Source of the DNA: Bacteroidaceae bacterium
GTDB lineage: Bacteria > Bacteroidota > Bacteroidia > Bacteroidales > CHK158-818
Reading direction: 5' to 3'
NCBI GenBank assembly: GCA_017467745.1
Contig: JAFUKV010000081.1
Span: 1 to 5,451, forward strand
Length of the DNA: 5,451 nt
Shown: positions 1 to 5,370 of the stretch, piece by piece
How positions within the stretch are numbered: position 1 is the stretch's first letter
Layout: each line of letters begins with the position of its first letter
Made by a program: the position numbers and the translations under genes
The notes under the pieces: generated by a model
What the model saw: the letters and a program-made list of their open reading frames with translations, nothing else
Databases searched by the model: none
Told to the model about the DNA's origin: nothing

Positions 1-843
1 TTGGCTCCTCATCCGCATCAGTTGCCGTTGTCAACCGGAACTCATTTGCATTTAGATTTAGCTTTAAACGGTTTAGGCGGAAATAGTTGCGGGCAAGGAG
101 GGCCGTTAGAAGCCGATAGGGTGAAAGCCTCCGCTCATCGGATGGGATTCATTATCCGTCCTGTCTTTTTTGACTATTTTGTGGAAGCGGCTAATGTGTC
201 TGCATCGGGAGAAACTCCGTTGGTGGTATCCAGAAGTCGTACCGGTATGGTTTCTTTGTCAAGTGCGAAAGAGACTGCTGTTCTTTGTTATCGAATCGGA
301 TCGAAAGGCAAAGATATGATTTACGATGCTCCTGTGGATATGCGAGAGGGAGGTACTATTACAGCTTGGCATCAGGAAAATCCGGAGTTGAAAGTGTCAT
401 ATACATTCGAAAAAATAGAAAATATTCCGATGGAAGTTGTTTATGCTTCCAGCCAAGAAACAGGAAGTGAGTCTGCTGCAAATTTAATAGATAATGATCC
501 TTCTTCCATATGGCATACCATGTATTCGGTTACAGTAGCTCAATATCCGCATTGGGTAGATTTTGATGCCGGAGAGACAAGGATGATAAAAGGATTTACG
601 TATTTGCCTCGTCAAGATGGTTCGGGTAATGGTGATATAAAGGGATATAAGTTGCAAGTGAGCGACGATGGAAAAACTTGGAGCGATACAGTTGCTCAGG
701 GAGAATTTGTAAAAAGCAAGAAGGAACAAAAGGTAATGCTCCAAAAGCCGGTGAAAGCCCGTTATATACGGTTTACGGCTTTAAGTTCGCAGAATGGTAC
801 GGATTTTGCAAGTGGAGCAGAATTTTCTGTATTGGCAGATTAA
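1..843 (+). CDS. Glycoside hydrolase family 2 β-galactosidase, C-terminal part with F5/8 type C (discoidin) domain; 5' end outside window
   Basis: Only the last 280 codons are present; the reading frame is open from base 1, so the TTG there is not a start. Residues about 14–58 of the visible part contain HLDLALNGLGGNSCG, which corresponds to the HLDYRQMGxGGDxSWG-like region near the C-terminus of LacZ-type GH2 β-galactosidases. Residues about 70–137 look like a small β-sandwich of the chitobiase/HEX C-terminal type. Residues about 145–280 fit an F5/8 type C carbohydrate-binding module (ANLIDNDPSSIWHT, then YKLQVSDDGKTW, then ARYIRFTALS). Family knowledge suggests an exported enzyme that cleaves terminal β-galactosides from host or plant glycans, as in Bacteroidales polysaccharide-utilisation loci. 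The catalytic TIM barrel and any signal peptide lie upstream, so exact specificity cannot be judged; another GH2 activity such as β-glucuronidase is possible but fits the C-terminal motif less well. The stop TAA is followed closely by a strong terminator. Confidence 0.85.
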   Translation: MAPHPHQLPLSTGTHLHLDLALNGLGGNSCGQGGPLEADRVKASAHRMGFIIRPVFFDYFVEAANVSASGETPLVVSRSRTGMVSLSSAKETAVLCYRIGSKGKDMIYDAPVDMREGGTITAWHQENPELKVSYTFEKIENIPMEVVYASSQETGSESAANLIDNDPSSIWHTMYSVTVAQYPHWVDFDAGETRMIKGFTYLPRQDGSGNGDIKGYKLQVSDDGKTWSDTVAQGEFVKSKKEQKVMLQKPVKARYIRFTALSSQNGTDFASGAEFSVLAD

Positions 844-860
844 GAAATGTGTGTAACGTT

Positions 861-909
861 AAGTCCGATTATTTTTCACTTTGACGGGAGGGAATAATCG
901 GACTTTTTT
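861..909 (+). terminator. Intrinsic terminator of the GH2 gene
   Basis: A perfect 13-bp inverted repeat (AAGTCCGATTATT at 861–873, its complement at 893–905) encloses a 19-nt loop and runs straight into a T-run at 904–909. It begins 17 nt after the GH2 stop codon. Stem length and U-tract make this a textbook Rho-independent terminator on the + strand. The loop contains GGGAGG, which I regard as chance. Confidence 0.88.
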
Positions 910-910
910 G
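880..910 (+). promoter_or_regulatory. Possible Bacteroidetes-type promoter for the acetyltransferase gene, inside the terminator
   Basis: TTTG at 880–883 lies in the terminator loop. It is 19 nt from CTTTTTTG at 903–910, which matches six of eight positions of the TAnnTTTG -7 consensus when the two free positions are counted; the conserved TA is missing. The spacing suits a Bacteroidetes -33/-7 pair, and a start about 7 nt downstream would give a very short leader before the ATG at 924. The match is weak, and read-through of the terminator is an alternative. Confidence 0.22.
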
Positions 911-923
911 ATTGATAAATTTT

Positions 924-1496
924 ATGGAGACAGAGAAAGGTAAGATGTTAAAAGGCTTGTTATATCAAGCATTTGATGAAGAGTTGATAAGAGAGCGCAG
1001 TCGTGCGCACGATTTAGTGTATGAGTATAATCGTTTGAAACCGTCGAATATTTTAGAGAGGGAAAAAATACTTATGTCTCTATTCGGATTTATTGGTGGA
1101 AGATTCAATATAGAACAACCGTTTTTTTGCGATTATGGGTATAATATTTGTATCGGTAAAAATTTTTATGCTAATACGGGATGCACTATTTTGGACGAAG
1201 CGAAAGTTGTTTTTGGAGACAATGTTTTGTTGGGGCCTAATGTTAGTATTTATACTGCCGGACATCCTGTTGATGTAAAATTGCGAAATGAAGGATTAGA
1301 ATATGCTTATCCTGTAACGATTGGAAATAATGTGTGGATTGGCGGTAATACGGTTATTTTGCCCGGCGCTTCTATCGGAGATAATGCTATAATAGGGGCG
1401 GGCAGTGTAGTGTCTAAGGATATTCCTGCCGGAGTAGTGGCTGTGGGAAATCCTTGCCGGATGATTCGTCTTGTTGATGAAAATGCGGAAAAGTAG
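924..1496 (+). CDS. Sugar O-acetyltransferase, maltose/galactoside acetyltransferase family (left-handed β-helix)
   Basis: This 190-residue protein fits the Maa/LacA/NodL family, which transfers acetyl from acetyl-CoA to a sugar hydroxyl in the cytoplasm. Residues about 3–55 form the helical maltose-acetyltransferase N-terminal domain (MLKGLLYQAFDEEL, then ERSRAHDLVYEYN). Residues about 60–185 form hexapeptide repeats of a left-handed β-helix, with FFCDYGYNICIGKNFYAN, the TAGHPVD loop whose His114 corresponds to the family's catalytic histidine, VWIGGNTVILPG, and a terminal GNPCRMIR. Length is normal (about 185–205 aa) and nothing appears missing. The frame is open back to a TTG at 912, but the ATG at 924 is preferred because its METEKGKML start resembles family N-termini and it leaves more room after the upstream terminator. 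The true acceptor sugar cannot be read from sequence; such enzymes are often detoxifying or of unknown substrate. It lies beside a glycosidase gene but is separated from it by a terminator, so joint function is uncertain. Confidence 0.9.
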   Translation: METEKGKMLKGLLYQAFDEELIRERSRAHDLVYEYNRLKPSNILEREKILMSLFGFIGGRFNIEQPFFCDYGYNICIGKNFYANTGCTILDEAKVVFGDNVLLGPNVSIYTAGHPVDVKLRNEGLEYAYPVTIGNNVWIGGNTVILPGASIGDNAIIGAGSVVSKDIPAGVVAVGNPCRMIRLVDENAEK

Positions 1497-1519
1497 TTGA
1501 TGATATTGGCTAAGTGGGG

Positions 1520-1535
1520 AACGCTGTTAAGCGTT
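1520..1535. other. Small hairpin in the convergent gap; doubtful terminator
   Basis: AACGCT (1520–1525) and AGCGTT (1530–1535) form a perfect 6-bp stem with a GTTA tetraloop, between the stop codons of two converging genes (1496 and 1537). Neither strand has a T-run directly after it, so it is a poor intrinsic terminator. The 40-nt gap holds nothing else recognisable. Confidence 0.3.
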
Positions 1536-1536
1536 A

Positions 1537-1917
1537 TCACGCTTTGTTAGTCACATTATTATTCTTACTTATAAATTCATAACAGTCATCCAACGAATGC
1601 CGAGATAAAGCATTTTCTACCCATTTCTCATAGCTATCGGGCAGTTTTTCGTATTCAGGATGTGTAAGCCAATACGTTTCACCATATAGAGCAATCATTG
1701 CCCAGTGATAAATGTTTTCGTGAGAAAAGAAAACAATATCATCAGTAGTGCTTATTGGCTGTTGGAGAGGATGAAAGTTTTTAACCAGTTGCCGTGCATT
1801 CTCTATGGTAGTATTTCCATATATAGATATGCATTCTTTCAAGAGTTCGCAAAACACTTTGAAATGAAAGATGATTTTAACATCTTCATCCTCTGCTACT
1901 ATAATGTCTTTATCCAT
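1537..1917 (-). CDS. Hypothetical protein, 126 aa, family not recognised
   Basis: I do not recognise this protein. It reads from an ATG at 1917 to a TGA at 1537–1539. It has no signal peptide and no membrane segment, so it is probably cytoplasmic. The N-terminus is acidic (MDKDIIVAEDEDVK), followed by a helical stretch with two cysteines (residues about 15–48). A central segment rich in His, Trp and Tyr follows (SHENIYHWAMIALYGETYW, residues 65–83), then a Glu/Lys-rich C-terminal part (LPDSYEKWVENALSRHSLDD). The compact aromatic/histidine segment looks like the conserved core of a small domain family; small immunity-like or uncharacterised DUF proteins of this size are common in Bacteroidales, but I have no motif that decides it. 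It is preceded by 132 bp of non-coding DNA, so it probably has its own promoter, and it converges with the acetyltransferase gene. No better coding frame covers this stretch on the other strand. Confidence 0.68.
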   Translation of the reverse strand: MDKDIIVAEDEDVKIIFHFKVFCELLKECISIYGNTTIENARQLVKNFHPLQQPISTTDDIVFFSHENIYHWAMIALYGETYWLTHPEYEKLPDSYEKWVENALSRHSLDDCYEFISKNNNVTNKA

Positions 1918-2049
1918 ACTGTTATCATTTATAAGTTATTCCAAGTTGTGACTAATGTTATGAGAGATGTATCATGATGGTCTGTTTTCCTAAACATATA
2001 GAGTTAATAGGGCTCCGGAAGAACGTAAAATAGCTATATTGCCTCTCTG
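1918..2049. other. Intergenic region between two minus-strand genes
   Basis: These 132 bases are AT-rich and non-coding. On the minus strand TATGTTTA (1991–1998) matches seven of eight positions of the TAnnTTTG -7 consensus, but no TTTG lies at the expected -33 distance, so it is only a weak promoter candidate for the gene ending at 1537. No GC-rich hairpin with a U-tract follows the upstream lipoprotein gene, so read-through between the two genes cannot be excluded. Confidence 0.4.
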
Positions 2050-2517
2050 TTATTTATCGAACTTTGATAAAGATGTTACAAGCGAGTCTATTGCAGAACT
2101 CATTGTCTTATTGTATATTTCTGGGAAAACTCGCATGTAATATCCCGTTTCGATACATTTTATGAATACCGAATCGAACATAGATTCCGTATGATTTATC
2201 GCTTTGGCGGCTTGGGGAGAGGCAGAAGCACGAAATGGTAAACTTTTTTGGTGGAAGTCTGTCTTTGCATTTTGAAGTAGATGCCAATATTCGGATGCTG
2301 TGCCAGTTGGAAAATCGTTTTGTTTGATTAGCGAATCCAAATTTTTGTCCCAATCAGCATTATAGGGACGATAAAATTTATCTTTGAGCTGTTCCCAATT
2401 AACGGATGAATAATTATAATAACAACTTATCTGCTCTACAAATAAGGTCTTAGGGTTTAGATCAGAACAATTTAAGAATGATGTCAGGGCAAATATAGCG
2501 ATACAAGTTTTGAACAT
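2050..2517 (-). CDS. Putative small lipoprotein, 155 aa, function unknown
   Basis: I do not recognise the family. From the ATG at 2517 the protein begins MFKTCIAIFALTSFLNC, a short lysine-containing N-region and hydrophobic stretch ending in Cys17. This resembles a loose Bacteroidetes lipobox, and the SD pair directly after the cysteine would suit a lipoprotein exposed on or attached to a membrane. The mature part (about 138 aa) is hydrophilic and probably helical, with many Trp and Tyr residues (YYNYSSVNWEQL, YRPYNADWDKNL, ASEYWHLLQNAK) and two cysteine-free stretches; I see no catalytic motif. An in-frame ATG at 2559, behind a weak AAGAAG, would add 14 hydrophilic residues ahead of the signal; the lipobox argues for the later start. 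The gene lies just downstream of the pseudouridine synthase gene on the same strand (71 nt from this start, 29 nt from the earlier one), so cotranscription is likely though no functional link is evident. Confidence 0.62.
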   Translation of the reverse strand: MFKTCIAIFALTSFLNCSDLNPKTLFVEQISCYYNYSSVNWEQLKDKFYRPYNADWDKNLDSLIKQNDFPTGTASEYWHLLQNAKTDFHQKSLPFRASASPQAAKAINHTESMFDSVFIKCIETGYYMRVFPEIYNKTMSSAIDSLVTSLSKFDK

Positions 2518-2588
2518 AGCAATTCGATTATTATGTTTTAACCATTCAAAGTTATACATAAAAACATCTTCTTCGATAAAAGGTGCGT

Positions 2589-3503
2589 TTATTTTACTAA
2601 TATTTGAAATGATCGGGGTATAGGAGTTTCAAAATTCAGTTCTTGTTTGGTAACGGGATGAATGAATGTCAGTTTAAAGGCATGTAAAGCGATTCGTTTG
2701 ATAGGATTGCTTTTTGCTCCGTATTTTTTATCACCTGCTATGCTGTGTCCGAATTCAGACATGTGTACGCGAATCTGGTTTTTACGTCCCGTTTCCAATT
2801 CCAGTTCGACTAACGAATATTGTCTGCCGGCTTTTATTATCCGGTATCGGGTGCGTGCGAATTGACCTTCGTTAGTGGAGGAAGAATAGACTTTGAACGC
2901 TTTATTTTCACATAAATACGAGGTTAATTCTCCCGACATTTTTTCAGGACATCCTTCTATTACCGCAACATATTTGCGGTCGGTTACTATGCGTTCCCAA
3001 TTTCGTTGCATTTCAGATTGAATATCTGTACTTTTAGCGAAAACAAGAAGTCCCGAAGTGTCTTTATCCAAACGGTGCAATACGAAAATGTGATTTCTCG
3101 GATGTTGGCTTTTAACGTAATCGCTGACGATGCGGAAAGCCGTCTTGTCTTTTATCAGGTCTGTCGCTACGGTTAATAATCCATTGGCTTTGTTTACAAC
3201 AATAAAGTAGTCGTCTTCATATACCAATTTCAACATCGGGTGTTTTAGTTCGCTGAAATTTCTGTCGAAGTTTATGGCGACAGAGTCTCCTTGTTGTAGA
3301 GCGTAGTCGAATTGAGAACAGACTATTTTATTAACAGCAACTTGTTTATGTGATAAATATGATTTGATGGTGGTTTTACTTTTTTCGGGAAATATCTGAA
3401 ATAGAAAATTTAAAAGCGTATCGGTTTTTTCAACCGGAAAATATTTAATATTGTTGTCTCTTTTGTAAGACGACTTTTTTGAATGTTGCGATGAACCTCT
3501 CAT
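2589..3503 (-). CDS. RluA-family pseudouridine synthase with N-terminal S4 domain
   Basis: This 304-residue enzyme isomerises specific uridines to pseudouridine in RNA, most likely 23S rRNA, in the cytoplasm. After a basic, Ser/Lys-rich tail (residues 1–20), an S4 RNA-binding domain spans about 27–80 (TLLNFLFQIFP, then KSYLSHKQVAVNKIV). The catalytic domain follows from about 90: YEDDYFIVVNKANGLL, the signature HRLDKDTSGLLVFAKS with catalytic Asp146, GRKNQIRVHM at 239–248, GDKKYG at 257–262 and RIALHAFKLTFIHP near the end. Length fits the S4-containing RluC/RluD-like branch (about 300–330 aa) rather than the shorter RluA itself (about 220 aa). The precise target uridines cannot be assigned. 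The ATG at 3503 is the only sensible start, since the next in-frame Met is residue 90. It is divergent from psd and may be followed on the same transcript by the putative lipoprotein gene. Confidence 0.93.
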   Translation of the reverse strand: MRGSSQHSKKSSYKRDNNIKYFPVEKTDTLLNFLFQIFPEKSKTTIKSYLSHKQVAVNKIVCSQFDYALQQGDSVAINFDRNFSELKHPMLKLVYEDDYFIVVNKANGLLTVATDLIKDKTAFRIVSDYVKSQHPRNHIFVLHRLDKDTSGLLVFAKSTDIQSEMQRNWERIVTDRKYVAVIEGCPEKMSGELTSYLCENKAFKVYSSSTNEGQFARTRYRIIKAGRQYSLVELELETGRKNQIRVHMSEFGHSIAGDKKYGAKSNPIKRIALHAFKLTFIHPVTKQELNFETPIPRSFQILVK

Positions 3504-3663
3504 ATTTCGATGTCAAATTTTATTTATTGGCGAAAGTAGTGAAAAAACGCGGTGTATTTAGAAAAAGACACGACATTTTTAAGAAATCGAAAAAGTTATT
3601 TTCTACATTCGACAAATTAGATTACTTTTGCCTTTTAGAAAAGAAAAAATAGTTTCCTTTAAA
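3504..3663. other. Divergent intergenic region between the pseudouridine synthase gene and psd
   Basis: These 160 AT-rich bases hold promoters for both directions. The rightward one is described separately. On the minus strand TACTTTCG (3531–3538) matches seven of eight positions of TAnnTTTG and would give a leader of roughly 20 nt to the ATG at 3503, but the best upstream TTTC is about 22 nt away, slightly too far. I see no palindromic operator or riboswitch-like structure. Confidence 0.5.
3599..3630 (+). promoter_or_regulatory. Bacteroidetes-type promoter for the psd–pssA operon
   Basis: TACTTTTG at 3623–3630 matches all the fixed bases of the -7 consensus TAnnTTTG. TTTT at 3599–3602 (three of four against TTTG) lies 20 nt upstream, within the usual -33 spacing. 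Transcription would start around 3636–3640, leaving a leader of about 25 nt to the ATG at 3664. This also argues against using the in-frame TTG at 3628 as the psd start, because it lies inside the -7 box. Confidence 0.65.
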
Positions 3664-4332
3664 ATGAGAATGAAAATACACCAAGAAGGCAAAGAAATAC
3701 TCATTGGTCTGTTTATACTTTTAGCAGCTATCAATGGGCTTTTGTATTATTTGATAACATGGCCGGCCATAACAACTCCTATACATATAATATCAATTGT
3801 TTTTTTCTTATTGGTATTAAATTTTTTCCGTTCGCCCAAACGTCATTATAAAGGCGATACAAAGGGGGTGGTAGTAGCTCCTGCCGACGGAACGATAGTT
3901 GCGGTGGAAGAAGTAATGGAAAACGAATATTTTCATGAAAAACGAATACAAGTATCTATTTTCATGACGGTATTTAACGTTCATGCAAATTGGTTTCCTG
4001 TAAACGGAACGGTTACACACGTTAGTCATCAGAATGGTCGTTTTATGGCGGCGTATTTACCTAAGTCGAGCACGGAAAACGAACGCTCTACAATTGTAAT
4101 TAAAACGGAAAGCGGGACGGAGGTTTTAGCCCGGCAGATAGCGGGCGCTATGGCACGACGTATCGTTACGTATGCGGAGGTAGGTGAGGAATGCCATATT
4201 GATGAACACATGGGCTTTATTAAATTCGGATCTCGGGTAGATGTATTTTTGCCGATAGATGCTGAAATATTGGTGTCTCTCAATGATAAAACAACTGGAA
4301 ACTTGACGAAAATAGCTCGTCTTAAACAGTAA
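3664..4332 (+). CDS. psd: Phosphatidylserine decarboxylase proenzyme, short (archaetidylserine-decarboxylase-like) type
   Basis: The enzyme decarboxylates phosphatidylserine to phosphatidylethanolamine, the last step of PE synthesis, at the inner membrane. The 222-residue length fits the short Psd type common in Bacteroidota. Two hydrophobic segments at about 11–32 and 38–55 anchor the N-terminus. Conserved parts follow: FRSPKR, VVAPADGTIV (Asp75), FMTVFNVHANWFPVNGTV with His107 and the conserved Asn-Gly, and near the C-terminus HMGFIKFGSRVDVFLP. In that last motif Gly189-Ser190 is the expected self-cleavage site; family knowledge says the serine becomes the pyruvoyl cofactor of the small α chain. 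The start at 3664 is chosen over an upstream in-frame TTG at 3628, which falls in the promoter; Met at 3670 is a possible alternative. It lies 12 nt before pssA, which makes its substrate. Confidence 0.95.
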   Translation: MRMKIHQEGKEILIGLFILLAAINGLLYYLITWPAITTPIHIISIVFFLLVLNFFRSPKRHYKGDTKGVVVAPADGTIVAVEEVMENEYFHEKRIQVSIFMTVFNVHANWFPVNGTVTHVSHQNGRFMAAYLPKSSTENERSTIVIKTESGTEVLARQIAGAMARRIVTYAEVGEECHIDEHMGFIKFGSRVDVFLPIDAEILVSLNDKTTGNLTKIARLKQ

Positions 4333-4344
4333 ACGGATTCAATA

Positions 4345-5052
4345 ATGGGACGAATAATAAAACATATACCGAACGGAATAACATGTTTGAATCTTTTTTC
4401 CGGATGCCTTTCTTGCGTTGCTGCTATGAACGGTATGTATCAGGCGGTAGCTTTGTGTTTGGCATTCTCTGCTATTTTCGATTTCCTTGACGGTATGAGC
4501 GCGCGTTTGCTGAATGCTTACTCTCCGTTAGGAAAAGAGTTAGACTCGTTGGCGGATATGGTTAGTTTCGGTCTTGCTCCCGGATTGCTGGTATATCATA
4601 TTTATGGCTCTATGTTTATGCCGGAATGGTTGTCCGGTTATGCGATGTACGTTCCGTATTTAGCGTTCTTGATACCGGTATTTTCGGCTCTTAGGTTGGC
4701 TAAGTTTAATATAGACGAGCGTCAGTCTGTTTCTTTTATAGGACTGCCTACTCCTGCAAATGCTATATTCTTTGTAGGTTTGTCATTTTTGATGACTAAA
4801 TATGAGGAGGCTGTCAATGTATATATGCTTACGGCTATCGTAATGTTGTTTTCTTATCTGATGGTGTCGGAGATTCCGATGTTTTCGTTGAAAGTGAAAA
4901 ACTGGTCATGGCAAGGAGCGAAATCGCAATATATATTGATAGCGTTTTCTGTACTTTGCCTTTCTCTTTTCGGGATAGGCGGTTTGGCTGTTGTAATACT
5001 TATATATGTTATAATGGCTATATTCGAGCAAATGGTAGGAACAAAACAGTAA
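4345..5052 (+). CDS. pssA: CDP-diacylglycerol–serine O-phosphatidyltransferase
   Basis: This 235-residue integral membrane enzyme joins serine to CDP-diacylglycerol, giving phosphatidylserine and CMP. The complete CDP-alcohol phosphatidyltransferase signature D-x2-D-G-x2-A-R-x8-G-x3-D-x3-D is visible at residues 46–71 (Asp46, Asp49, Gly50, Ala53, Arg54, Gly63, Asp67, Asp71), the metal- and substrate-binding core of the family. The N-terminal HIPNGITCLNLFSGCLS is typical of the PssA type II branch rather than of PgsA. Hydrophobic segments before and after the motif give several membrane helices (about 13–50, 74–90, 104–121, 134–151, 156–173, 190–228). The ATG at 4345 is 12 nt past the psd stop, so the two are surely cotranscribed. 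Together they turn CDP-diacylglycerol into PE through phosphatidylserine. Confidence 0.95.
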   Translation: MGRIIKHIPNGITCLNLFSGCLSCVAAMNGMYQAVALCLAFSAIFDFLDGMSARLLNAYSPLGKELDSLADMVSFGLAPGLLVYHIYGSMFMPEWLSGYAMYVPYLAFLIPVFSALRLAKFNIDERQSVSFIGLPTPANAIFFVGLSFLMTKYEEAVNVYMLTAIVMLFSYLMVSEIPMFSLKVKNWSWQGAKSQYILIAFSVLCLSLFGIGGLAVVILIYVIMAIFEQMVGTKQ

Positions 5053-5082
5053 GATATTTTGTTATCGTAAAAAACGAATATT

Positions 5083-5322
5083 ATGGCACTTTTTTATATA
5101 ATTATTTTTATAGGGCTATTTATTATTTTGTCCGCATTCGGGTTGTTAGGCGTGATACTTCGTTTCTTTTTCGGAGGTTTTGGAGGAGGATCTTCATCCA
5201 AGCAACCCGGAGAAAAGAAAAACAGATGGTACACGCATGGTACAAAACGGGAGAAGGTATTTAAGGATACTGATGGCGAATATGTTGATTTTGAGGAAGT
5301 GAAAGATCCTCATAAAGAATAA
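5083..5322 (+). CDS. Small DUF4834-like single-pass membrane protein
   Basis: The 79-residue protein begins with one hydrophobic helix (residues about 3–30, FYIIIFIGLFIILSAFGLLG) followed by a Phe/Gly-rich stretch (RFFFGGFGGGSSS). A polar tail comes next, with a basic part (KKNRWYTHGTKREK) and an acidic end (DTDGEYVDFEEVKD). This layout and its place behind pssA agree with the uncharacterised DUF4834 family of Bacteroidota; the family call rests on memory of that pattern, not on a search. The tail probably faces the cytoplasm. It starts 30 nt after pssA and ends shortly before a bidirectional terminator, so it is the last gene of the phospholipid operon. A role linked to phospholipid synthesis is a guess from position only. 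Confidence 0.8.
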   Translation: MALFYIIIFIGLFIILSAFGLLGVILRFFFGGFGGGSSSKQPGEKKNRWYTHGTKREKVFKDTDGEYVDFEEVKDPHKE

Positions 5323-5330
5323 AAAATCGG

Positions 5331-5370
5331 ATAAAAAAATAAAGGCTACCGTGAGGTAGCCTGTATTTTT
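5331..5370. terminator. Bidirectional intrinsic terminator between the psd–pssA operon and the convergent yebC-like gene
   Basis: A perfect 7-bp GC-rich stem (GGCTACC at 5344–5350, GGTAGCC at 5355–5361) with a GTGA tetraloop is followed on the + strand by a T-rich tail with five Ts at 5366–5370. On the minus strand it is followed by TTTATTTTTTT (the complement of 5333–5343). It can end transcripts from both sides; the minus-strand tail is the better U-tract. The stop codon of the convergent gene lies inside the stem. Confidence 0.85.

Noticed and set aside
484..744. Minus-strand open frame inside the GH2 gene
   Set aside because: It is antisense to a well-conserved F5/8 type C domain and has no coherent protein features.
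912..923. TTG at 912 as start of the acetyltransferase
   Set aside because: The ATG at 924 gives an N-terminus like that of other family members. The TTG is only two bases past the terminator's T-run.
1705..1977. A 90-codon open frame on the + strand across the minus-strand hypothetical gene
   Set aside because: It is the shadow of the gene at 1537–1917. Its translation is rich in Phe, Ile and Tyr without domain logic, and it has no plausible neighbours on its strand.
2031..2045. AT palindrome AATAGCTATATT downstream of the lipoprotein gene as a terminator or operator
   Set aside because: The pairing is short, AT-only at the ends and lacks a U-tract on either strand, so it is not distinguishable from AT-rich background.
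4322..5052. The same AAACAGTAA string at the ends of psd and pssA
   Set aside because: It codes for Lys/Asn-Gln-stop in both genes and is only nine bases long. There is no flanking similarity, so it is most likely chance rather than a repeat or processing site.
4908..5264. A 118-codon + strand open frame spanning the pssA end and the small membrane-protein gene
   Set aside because: It overlaps two well-supported genes in another frame and has no recognisable motif. Its hydrophobic pieces are off-frame readings of their membrane helices.
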